23,059 nt of DNA from positions 1 through 23,059 of the forward strand of contig DJUV01000192.1 of assembly GCA_002440625.1 (NCBI GenBank). The letters run 5' to 3'. The stretch is from Rhodobacteraceae bacterium UBA6273 (GTDB lineage: Bacteria; Pseudomonadota; Alphaproteobacteria; Rhodobacterales; Rhodobacteraceae). Within the stretch, counting starts at the first letter, position 1. Each line of letters begins with the position of its first letter. The notes below the pieces were generated by a model. That model was not told where the DNA came from. It made no database searches and saw only the letters and a list, made by a program, of their open reading frames with translations. Below, piece after piece: positions 7,681 through 13,479 of the stretch. A program made the position numbers and the translations under genes.

Positions 7681-8571
7681 ATGAACAAGGTCGTGGAGAC
7701 CGGAGCGGAAGATACGAGCAGCGTCGGGTTCTACATGGACTTCTTCGGGTTCCGCGAGCGCCCCTTCACGCTCGTCCCCGATCCAGATTTCCTGTTCTGG
7801 TCCGCGCAGCATCGCCGCGCCTACTCGGTGCTCGAGTTTGGCATCCTTTCGCGTGCGCCGATCACACTGGTGACGGGCGGCGTCGGCTGCGGCAAGACCA
7901 CGCTCCTGCGGGAACTTCTCAGACAGTTCGGCAGCAAGGTGACGGTCGGCCTGATCTCCAACGCGCAAGGCGGGCGGGGCGAGCTGATCCAGTGGGTGCT
8001 GAACGCGCTCGACGTGCCGTTCGACCCGCATGCGAGCTACGTGCAGCTTTTCCAGCAGCTTCAGGACTACCTGATCGAGGAATATGCCTCGGGCCGCCGC
8101 GTCGTGCTGATCTTTGACGAGGCGCAGAACCTGTCGCGCGAAAGCCTCGAAGAACTGCGGATGCTGACCAACATCAACTCCGGCAAGGATGAGGTCATCC
8201 AGCTTGTTCTCGTTGGCCAGCCGGAACTGCGCGAACTGGTCCTTGATCCGTCGCTGCGCCAGCTTGCCCAGCGCATCGCGGCGAGCTTCCATCTTTTGCC
8301 GCTTGACGAGCGGTCGGTCGGCGAGTTGATCGCCCACCGCCTGCGGGCCGCGGGCGGCACCGGCGAAGAGATCACCTCCGACGCCGCGAAGATGATTCAC
8401 CGTCACACCCACGGCGTGCCGCGCCTCGTCAATCAATTGTCTGACATGTCGCTCCTCTACGCTTGGAGCATGGACCATCATCATGTAGACGAACATGTCG
8501 TGCAGTCGGTCCTTGACGACGGCGTATTTTTCGCGGCCCAGATCGCGGCGGAAGAAGAGAAGCGTAAATGA
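7681..8571 (+). CDS. ExeA/PEP-CTERM-locus type AAA ATPase
   Basis: The 296-residue AAA+ ATPase opens with the typical DFFGFRERPFTLVPDPDFLF region (20-39). It has a Walker A motif GGVGCGKTT at 66-74, a Walker B motif VVLIFDEAQ at 141-149, a sensor-like LVLVGQPEL at 175-183 and an arginine in QRIAASFHL near 198. This architecture matches the putative secretion ATPase found in PEP-CTERM/exosortase exopolysaccharide loci, related to ExeA/GspA. No membrane segment is evident, so it is probably cytoplasmic or peripheral. It may power or regulate assembly or export of the polysaccharide; the exact role is unknown for the family. The ATG at 7681 is used although its ribosome site is weak (GGTGA); the family homology begins about 18 residues in, so ATG 7735 is possible. 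It overlaps the next gene by ATGA. Confidence 0.88.
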   Translation: MNKVVETGAEDTSSVGFYMDFFGFRERPFTLVPDPDFLFWSAQHRRAYSVLEFGILSRAPITLVTGGVGCGKTTLLRELLRQFGSKVTVGLISNAQGGRGELIQWVLNALDVPFDPHASYVQLFQQLQDYLIEEYASGRRVVLIFDEAQNLSRESLEELRMLTNINSGKDEVIQLVLVGQPELRELVLDPSLRQLAQRIAASFHLLPLDERSVGELIAHRLRAAGGTGEEITSDAAKMIHRHTHGVPRLVNQLSDMSLLYAWSMDHHHVDEHVVQSVLDDGVFFAAQIAAEEEKRK

Positions 8572-10106
8572 ACCTCGACCTGTCCTTCTATCTTGCGGTC
8601 TTTCTCAGGCGCATCCACTACTTCATCCTCGTGTTCGCGCTGGTCTCGGCGGCGGCGGTGGCGGCGGCGTTCCTGTTGCCGGCCGTATATACCGCGCGCG
8701 CGACGCTGATCGTAGAAGGCTCCCAGATCCCGGGCCCGCTGCAGCCGCCCTCAGTGCAGGCGCAGGCGATGGAAAAGCTGCAGGTCGCGGAAAAGAACCT
8801 GATGCGCCGGGTCAACCTTCTGGATATCGCGCAAAAGCTCGAAGCCTTTGCCAACTACAAGAGCATGACGCCCGATCAGGTCGTCAAGGCAATGGTCGAC
8901 AACACGCGCATCGAAAAGAGCGCGGGGCGCGGCGAAGCGACGATCATGACGATCACCTTTGACGGCGAGACCGGTGCCAAGGCTGCCGCCGTGGTGAACG
9001 AATATGTCACCATCCTCCTGTCGGAAGACGCCCAGACCCGGAAGAAGATCGCGGAGGATTCCGTCAGCTTCTTTGCCGCCGACGTGAAGCGGCTGGATGC
9101 CGAGTTGAGCGCTATGAGCGCGAAGATCCTGAAATTCCAGGAAGAGAACAAGGACGCACTGCCGAATACCCTGTCTTACCGGCTGGGGCAGCAGCAGATC
9201 CTGCAAGACCGCCTTGCCGCGACCGAACGCGACATTGCGCTTTTGAAGGACCAGAAGGACAAGATGATCGCACTGTTCGAGGCGACCGGCCAGATCACCG
9301 GTGTTGCCGCGGCTGCCCAGACGCCCGAGGCGCAGCAGCTTGCACAGTTGCGGCAGACGCTGAACACCTCGCTTGCCGTGTTGTCGCCGGCGAACCCGAA
9401 GATCAAGCAGCTTCAAGCGCAGATCGGCCAGCTCGAGAAGGTCGTTCAGGCCCAGCAGGTACCCGTGGCGGGCGCCACCGGCGTGCCGATGTCACCGATC
9501 GACGTGCAGATCGCCAGCATGGATGCGCAGAAGCAGGGGCTTGAAACGCAGCGCAAGCAATTGATGGAGCAGCTGGACATCCTGAAGGATTCGATCGACC
9601 GCACGCCCGCGAACGACGTCGCGCTTGCGTCGATGACCCGTGACAACAACAACATCCAGCAACAGTACAACACCGCCGTTGCCAAGCAGGCGGCCGCCTC
9701 CAGCAGCGAGCAGGTCGAACTGCTGTCCAAGGGTGAGCGTCTGAACGTGGTCGAGGCGGCGAGCGCCCCCGATACGCCGACCAAGCCGAACCGCGTCATG
9801 ATCGCCGGCGGCGGCATTGCCGCGGGCGCCGGTCTCGGCTTCGCGCTCGTCGTTCTTCTGGAGCTGCTCAACCGCTCTGTGCGGCGGCCGAAGGATCTTG
9901 TGAGCAACTTCGGCATCACGCCCCTGGCGACGATCCCCTACTTGCGCACGCCGTCCGAAACGATGCGGCGCCGGAGTGGCTTCGTGGCGCTTCTGCTGGT
10001 CGCGGTGGTGGGGATCCCTGCCGCGATCTACGCGGTGCACGTCTACGTAGCCCCCCTGGACTACATCTTTAACAAAGTGGCCGAGAAGATCGGAACCATG
10101 CTGTGA
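8568..10106 (+). CDS. Wzz/GumC-like polysaccharide co-polymerase (chain-length determinant)
   Basis: The 512-residue inner-membrane protein has a first membrane segment at about 17-38 and a conserved Wzz domain after it (VYTARATLIVEG). A long periplasmic part with strong coiled-coil character (Gln/Lys/Glu-rich, about 160-390) follows. The second membrane segment is at about 410-434, after a proline-rich TPTKPN stretch. A third hydrophobic segment at about 472-493 precedes a short amphipathic tail. It controls chain length and couples polymerisation to export through the OPX protein. It lacks a fused kinase domain; the kinase is encoded separately next door. The start overlaps the ATPase stop (ATGA at 8568-8571), indicating translational coupling. 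The extra membrane segment after the usual second one resembles the chain-length protein of PEP-CTERM loci, but I cannot confirm that. Confidence 0.9.
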   Translation: MNLDLSFYLAVFLRRIHYFILVFALVSAAAVAAAFLLPAVYTARATLIVEGSQIPGPLQPPSVQAQAMEKLQVAEKNLMRRVNLLDIAQKLEAFANYKSMTPDQVVKAMVDNTRIEKSAGRGEATIMTITFDGETGAKAAAVVNEYVTILLSEDAQTRKKIAEDSVSFFAADVKRLDAELSAMSAKILKFQEENKDALPNTLSYRLGQQQILQDRLAATERDIALLKDQKDKMIALFEATGQITGVAAAAQTPEAQQLAQLRQTLNTSLAVLSPANPKIKQLQAQIGQLEKVVQAQQVPVAGATGVPMSPIDVQIASMDAQKQGLETQRKQLMEQLDILKDSIDRTPANDVALASMTRDNNNIQQQYNTAVAKQAAASSSEQVELLSKGERLNVVEAASAPDTPTKPNRVMIAGGGIAAGAGLGFALVVLLELLNRSVRRPKDLVSNFGITPLATIPYLRTPSETMRRRSGFVALLLVAVVGIPAAIYAVHVYVAPLDYIFNKVAEKIGTML

Positions 10107-10146
10107 ACGCAAAGCGTTCTTGCCGACACTGGAAGGTTGAACGGGT

Positions 10147-10974
10147 ATGGAAAAGCTAGAAGCAGCACTGGCCAAGGCGCGGGAGATGCGCCAGGGCGCG
10201 CTCGGCGGCCCCGAAGCGCCGCCACGCAGCGCGACCGCCAAGGCCGCAGCCCCGGTTTCTCCGACCTGGCAGAGCCTGCCCGAGGTTGCGCTGCCGGAAG
10301 GCCATGCGCAACGCTACAGGATATCCGCGCTTTCGGGCGGCAGGGATGCAGCGCCCTATGACATGCTGCGGTCGCGCATCATCCGCATGATGAAGGAAAA
10401 AGGCTGGAGCCGGCTTGCCGTAACCTCGCCCGAGGCCGGGTGCGGCAAGTCGACGGTGTCACTGAATCTCGCGCTGTCACTGGCGCGCCAGAGCGATCTC
10501 AAGGTCATGCTGCTGGATCTCGACCTCAGGCGACCGTCGCTGCACCGCACGCTGGGGTACAACCCCGCTAAGTCGCTGCACGAATATCTCGACGGCTCGG
10601 CGGAGTTCGATCAATGCGCGGTACGGATGGGGGAGAACCTCATCGTCGCGCTCAATGTCTCGTCCAGCCGGAGACCGTCGGAACTGCTGCAAAGCCAGGC
10701 GTCCCGGGATGCTCTTGACGCGGCGGAGCGGCGCTGGCGCCCCGATGTCGTGATCTTCGACATGTCGCCGATGCTGGCCAGCGACGACAACGTCGGCTTT
10801 CTTGGCAATGTCGACTGCGCATTGCTGATCGCTGCGGCGGAAAGCACGACCATCCCGAACATCGACATCTGCGAAAAGGAAATCGCTCAGCTGACGAATG
10901 TTCTTGGCGTGGTGCTGAACAAGTGCCGCTACGCCGATGATTCCGTGGGCTACGACTACGGGACATATCAGTAA
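10147..10974 (+). CDS. CpsD/CapB-type tyrosine autokinase (BY-kinase)
   Basis: The 275-residue cytoplasmic P-loop kinase has Walker A SPEAGCGKST at 94-103, the BY-kinase Walker A' MLLDLDLRRP at 121-130 and Walker B VVIFD at 201-205. The C-terminus carries a tyrosine cluster (Tyr262, 269, 271, 274) of the kind that is autophosphorylated. The N-terminal 80 residues form a basic, proline-rich linker. BY-kinases of this stand-alone type are activated by the cytoplasmic end of the co-polymerase. Their phosphorylation cycle controls polymer production. The gene lies 40 nt after the co-polymerase gene, with a GGAAGG ribosome site about 10 nt before ATG 10147. The operon ends at the terminator at 11049-11080. 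Confidence 0.92.
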   Translation: MEKLEAALAKAREMRQGALGGPEAPPRSATAKAAAPVSPTWQSLPEVALPEGHAQRYRISALSGGRDAAPYDMLRSRIIRMMKEKGWSRLAVTSPEAGCGKSTVSLNLALSLARQSDLKVMLLDLDLRRPSLHRTLGYNPAKSLHEYLDGSAEFDQCAVRMGENLIVALNVSSSRRPSELLQSQASRDALDAAERRWRPDVVIFDMSPMLASDDNVGFLGNVDCALLIAAAESTTIPNIDICEKEIAQLTNVLGVVLNKCRYADDSVGYDYGTYQ

Positions 10975-11048
10975 GGCTTTTCACCACCGGGATTGCTGAC
11001 CCGCTGACGGGGGGCTGGCTGGCGATGACTTCAGGCGACAACGCAATG

Positions 11049-11080
11049 AAAAAGGCCGGGCGCAAGCCCGGCCTTTTTCT
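11049..11080. terminator. Bidirectional intrinsic terminator between the BY-kinase and VPVPA-CTERM genes
   Basis: An 8-bp perfect stem GGCCGGGC (11054-11061) with a GCAA loop pairs with 11066-11073. Five T residues follow on the plus strand, and five A residues precede it, giving a T-run on the minus strand. Placed between two convergent genes ending at 10974 and 11097, it should stop transcription both ways. Confidence 0.92.
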
Positions 11081-11096
11081 TTCCCGTAGTGTGCCT

Positions 11097-11768
11097 TCAG
11101 GCTGCCTTGCGCCGGCGCTTGAGGGCCGCGAGACCACCGAGGCCGCCGATCAAAAGCAGGCCCGCCGCAGGTACCGGAACCGGCGCGAGGCCGATGCCGG
11201 CAAGGGCGCCATCGGCGAAGCCGACGTTGTCGTTGCTGCTGCGCACGGTGAAGAAAATGCTGTTCGTCAGGATCGGCGAGAAGGAAGTGGAGGCAAAGCC
11301 GCCCGCAACCCGATTGAACGTATCGACCGCCGAGATGACCTGCGTGCTGCCCGTCGGGCTGAACGTGGCGTATGCCTCTTCAAGGGACGAGCCGTCGGCC
11401 GACTTGAAGAGGTCAAGGAAGTAGAGTGCATTCACCATGACCGGGGCGCTGAACGTAACCCTGATCCACTCCATCCGGCCGTTCGGGAAGGTGGTGATCT
11501 CATCGTCGGTACGGCCAACTCCGTAACCATCGGTCTGGAACGAAAGCCCGGACGCGGTCGTCGCAGCAGTCGACACGCCATCGAACAGCTGCGAGTTGTT
11601 CAGGATGCCGCTGGCCGTCATGTTCCAAGTCACCGATCCGCCGAACAGCGAGCCGGACGTGCCGGTCCCCGCGCTGGTGAAGTCAATCGTATAGGCATTG
11701 GCTGCAATCGCACCCAGCGCCATCATCGCGCCTGTGACCGCACCGGCCACCCATTTCGCCCCAAACAT
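11097..11768 (-). CDS. Secreted VPLPA/VPVPA-CTERM sorting-signal protein (predicted exosortase substrate)
   Basis: The 223-residue protein has an N-terminal signal peptide (cleavage near ANA, about residue 25). A beta-rich Ser/Thr/Gly-rich central part follows, with no recognised enzymatic motif. The C-terminal signal is textbook: VPVPAAG, a hydrophobic segment LLLIGGLGGLAAL, then the basic tail KRRRKAA. This is the tripartite layout cleaved by exosortases, and VPxPA matches the XrtD class encoded by this locus. The start is ATG 11768, which has an AAGGGG ribosome site 5 nt upstream; the TTG at 11795 is rejected. The product is likely exported, processed by XrtD and released or anchored at the surface, possibly in association with the polysaccharide. 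Its upstream region carries four copies of the recurrent dyad, so its expression is probably co-regulated with the polysaccharide genes. Confidence 0.88.
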   Translation of the reverse strand: MFGAKWVAGAVTGAMMALGAIAANAYTIDFTSAGTGTSGSLFGGSVTWNMTASGILNNSQLFDGVSTAATTASGLSFQTDGYGVGRTDDEITTFPNGRMEWIRVTFSAPVMVNALYFLDLFKSADGSSLEEAYATFSPTGSTQVISAVDTFNRVAGGFASTSFSPILTNSIFFTVRSSNDNVGFADGALAGIGLAPVPVPAAGLLLIGGLGGLAALKRRRKAA

Positions 11769-11810
11769 AGCCACCCCTTTGACAGATAATTGCAAGCTTC
11801 TCCCCGTAAA

Positions 11811-11838
11811 TTAATACCACAATCCGGGAAAAGGTGAA
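11811..11838 (-). promoter_or_regulatory. Candidate promoter of the VPVPA-CTERM gene
   Basis: On the minus strand, TTCACC (11838-11833) and TATTAA (11816-11811) are 16 nt apart, each matching the sigma-70 consensus at 4 of 6 positions. Transcription would start near 11804, about 36 nt before the start codon. Dyad copies 5 and 6 would then centre near -47 and -78. Confidence 0.35.
11814..11825 (-). promoter_or_regulatory. GCCACAAT/ATTGTGGC dyad element, copy 4
   Basis: The plus strand reads ATACCACAATCC, a degenerate copy with the ACAAT half-site intact. It overlaps the -10 region of the candidate promoter. Confidence 0.35.
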
Positions 11839-11845
11839 CACGAGA

Positions 11846-11857
11846 TTGCCGCAATTC
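11846..11857 (-). promoter_or_regulatory. GCCACAAT/ATTGTGGC dyad element, copy 5
   Basis: The plus strand reads TTGCCGCAATTC. Including the preceding A, ATTGC and GCAAT flank a central C as a perfect inverted repeat, which suggests the element binds a symmetric dimer. Confidence 0.45.
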
Positions 11858-11876
11858 CACCTTTTTTGTGCCGTCG

Positions 11877-11888
11877 TTGCCACAATTC
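11877..11888 (-). promoter_or_regulatory. GCCACAAT/ATTGTGGC dyad element, copy 6
   Basis: The plus strand reads TTGCCACAATTC, identical to copy 7 in the first 11 bases. It lies 31 nt from copy 5, close to three helical turns. Confidence 0.5.
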
Positions 11889-11969
11889 AACCTATACGTG
11901 TATTTGCGTTAAATTATTGGCTTTGTTTGCAGTTATCCCTGCCATCGTCCACCCGCCGGCAACAATTTT

Positions 11970-11981
11970 TTGCCACAATTG
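11970..11981 (-). promoter_or_regulatory. GCCACAAT/ATTGTGGC dyad element, copy 7
   Basis: The plus strand reads TTGCCACAATTG. It lies 93 nt (three times 31) from copy 6, keeping the same helical face. It is 139 nt upstream of the GT2 start codon. Confidence 0.5.
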
Positions 11982-12119
11982 GCGAACGGTTAAGCGGAAA
12001 TTGGGGCATCGTTTCTGGATCGTGGAGGGGCGCGATCCGGCGCAGATCGGCATTGCGGCGCGACGCCGAACTTGTCAGACCGGAGGCGCAGTTCGAGGGG
12101 CGAATCCGGGCAAGCTCAC

Positions 12120-12995
12120 ATGGCCTTTGACCACGTGGTCATCATTCCGCACTACAATGATTCGAAGCGTCTCGCGCGCTGCCTCGGTGCGCTTGCACAG
12201 AACGACCTCTCCGGGGTGGAGGTTCTGGTCGTCGACAATGCCTCGACCGAGCCGCTTGATGCTGTCATGGCCGCGTTTCCGATGGTCCGCTTCGTGCGCG
12301 AGCCGCAGGCGGGCGCCGCCAATGCGCGCAACCGCGGTGTCGCGGAGAGCCGGGCCGGAAACATCTTCTTTCTCGATGCCGACTGCGTTCCCGAAACCGG
12401 CTGGCTCGCTGCGGCCAGGGCGGCAGTCGGGCGCGGGGATCTGGTCGGCGGGGCCATCGAGGTTTTCGACGAGACACCGCCGCCCCGCAGCGGCGCAGAA
12501 TCCTTCGAGACGGTCTTTGCCTTCAACTACCGCGACTACATCCTGAACAAGGGCTTTTCGGTGACCGCCAACCTCGTCACCACGCGCCGGGTCTTCGCGG
12601 CGGTCGGCCCTTTCGTCCACGGCCTTTCGGAAGATGCCGAATGGTGCTTTCGGGCCCGCGACAAGGGCTTTCGCGTTGTCCTCGACGAAGGGCTGCGGGT
12701 GGCGCATCCGACGCGGTCGGACTGGCCGGCGCTGAGACACAAATGGCGCCGCATCACGCGTGAGATGTTCGGGCTCCACATGGCGGAGCATCCCGGTGCG
12801 GCGGGGCGCTTGCGCTGGCTGCTCAGGGCCTTCGCGGTTGCCGCCAGCGGAATCGCGCATCTTCCGAAGTTTCTGCTTGATTCGCGCCTGAATGGCGCCG
12901 GAGAGAGGATGCGCGGCGCGCTCACCCTCCTGCGGCTGCGGCTGTTGCGCGCCGGCTGGATGATCGCCCAGGTGGCGGGCTTCGGCGCACGGTGA
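12120..12995 (+). CDS. Family 2 glycosyltransferase
   Basis: The 291-residue GT-A-fold enzyme is expected to add a sugar from a nucleotide donor to the lipid-linked repeat unit. It opens directly with the Rossmann-like strand VVIIPHYND (6-14). The nucleotide-binding VVDNAST follows at 37-43, then the metal-binding LDAD at 85-88 and the probable catalytic-base motif LSEDAEWCFR at 169-178. The C-terminal 60 residues have hydrophobic stretches that could sit on the membrane. ATG 12120 is preferred over the TTG at 12072 because the fold begins right after it; neither has a convincing ribosome site. It is transcribed rightward from the shared AT-rich regulatory region and is followed by the spike-base gene after 145 nt. 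Its sugar specificity is unknown. Confidence 0.88.
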   Translation: MAFDHVVIIPHYNDSKRLARCLGALAQNDLSGVEVLVVDNASTEPLDAVMAAFPMVRFVREPQAGAANARNRGVAESRAGNIFFLDADCVPETGWLAAARAAVGRGDLVGGAIEVFDETPPPRSGAESFETVFAFNYRDYILNKGFSVTANLVTTRRVFAAVGPFVHGLSEDAEWCFRARDKGFRVVLDEGLRVAHPTRSDWPALRHKWRRITREMFGLHMAEHPGAAGRLRWLLRAFAVAASGIAHLPKFLLDSRLNGAGERMRGALTLLRLRLLRAGWMIAQVAGFGAR

Positions 12996-13004
12996 GCATG
13001 CCGG

Positions 13005-13019
13005 GGGCGGCGAACGCCC
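13005..13019 (+). terminator. Weak hairpin after the GT2 gene
   Basis: A 5-bp GGGCG/CGCCC stem with a 5-nt loop lies 9 nt after the GT2 stop codon. No T-run follows, so termination here would be inefficient at best. Confidence 0.2.
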
Positions 13020-13140
13020 GATCCGTCTCAAATTAAACTCCCCGCGCAAGACTGCGGCGCTCGGGCGCGGCGTTGCTCTGCCGGAAACCCCGGCGGCGCG
13101 ATGGCGCGCCCCAACTCTCAGCCTGCGAAGGAACCGACCG

Positions 13141-13401
13141 ATGGACAAATTCTCAGACTTTCCGACCAACCTTACCGCGCCGGGTCGTGACGCGGCTGCC
13201 GTCAGCCCCAATGACCTCAGCGATCTGGCGGTCTTGCCGCGCGCGCTTTTCGTCGGGCAGGGCGGCGCGCTGGCCCTGCGCATGGCGGGCGGTCAGGATG
13301 TGGTGTTTCAAGGCGTGCAGTCCGGCGCCATCCTGCCTGTTCGGGCGCGCCGGGTCATGGCGACCGGCACCACCGCCACGGCGATCCTGGCGATCTGGTA
13401 G
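13141..13401 (+). CDS. ghsA: Gene-transfer-agent-type head spike base protein (Rcc01079/GhsA family)
   Basis: The 86-residue protein looks like the spike base family named for Rhodobacter capsulatus Rcc01079 (GhsA). In the R. capsulatus gene transfer agent, GhsA with GhsB builds head spikes that bind recipient capsule. The shared features are an N-terminal Asp/Pro-rich start, a central RALFVGQGGALALRMAGG strand region and the diagnostic end RRVMATGTTATAILAIW. Recognition is by family resemblance rather than alignment. The start has an AAGGAA ribosome site 8 nt upstream. The gene is followed by a strong terminator, and the fibre-like gene converges on it from the other side. No capsid, portal or tail genes lie in the window, consistent with the R. 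capsulatus spike genes lying apart from the main structural cluster. Confidence 0.75.
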   Translation: MDKFSDFPTNLTAPGRDAAAVSPNDLSDLAVLPRALFVGQGGALALRMAGGQDVVFQGVQSGAILPVRARRVMATGTTATAILAIW

Positions 13402-13426
13402 CCACGTCGCACCGGACCGAGACAAC

Positions 13427-13460
13427 AAAACGGCGCGGGGTTCCCGCGCCGTTTTCTTTT
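13427..13460. terminator. Bidirectional intrinsic terminator between the spike genes
   Basis: A 9-bp perfect stem CGGCGCGGG (13431-13439) with a 3-nt loop pairs with 13443-13451. It is followed by TTTTCTTTT and preceded by AAAA. It separates convergent genes ending at 13401 and 13480 and should terminate both. Confidence 0.92.
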
Positions 13461-13479
13461 CCTCATGGGCAAGGTCAGG

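Larger units (their letters stand above)
11769..12119. promoter_or_regulatory. AT-rich divergent regulatory region with phased dyad elements
   Basis: This 351-nt gap separates the leftward VPVPA-CTERM gene from the rightward GT2 gene. It is clearly more A+T-rich than its surroundings, especially 11780-12000. It contains four copies of the recurrent dyad at 11814, 11846, 11877 and 11970 (spacings 32, 31 and 93 nt). It also contains a candidate leftward promoter: -35 TTCACC (complement of 11833-11838) and -10 TATTAA (complement of 11811-11816), with a 16-nt spacer. No coding potential is seen. Confidence 0.6.

Noticed and set aside
11800..11900. Possible sigma-54 promoter in the VPVPA-CTERM upstream region (GG/GC pairs near TGGCA stretches)
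   Set aside because: No GG-N10-GC pair with TGGCAC/TTGC-like context was found in the correct spacing.
11904..12012. Possible further dyad copies completing a 31-nt ladder (near 11904, 11927 and 12001)
   Set aside because: They share only TTG or TTGC with the consensus and lack the ACAAT half, so they were not counted.
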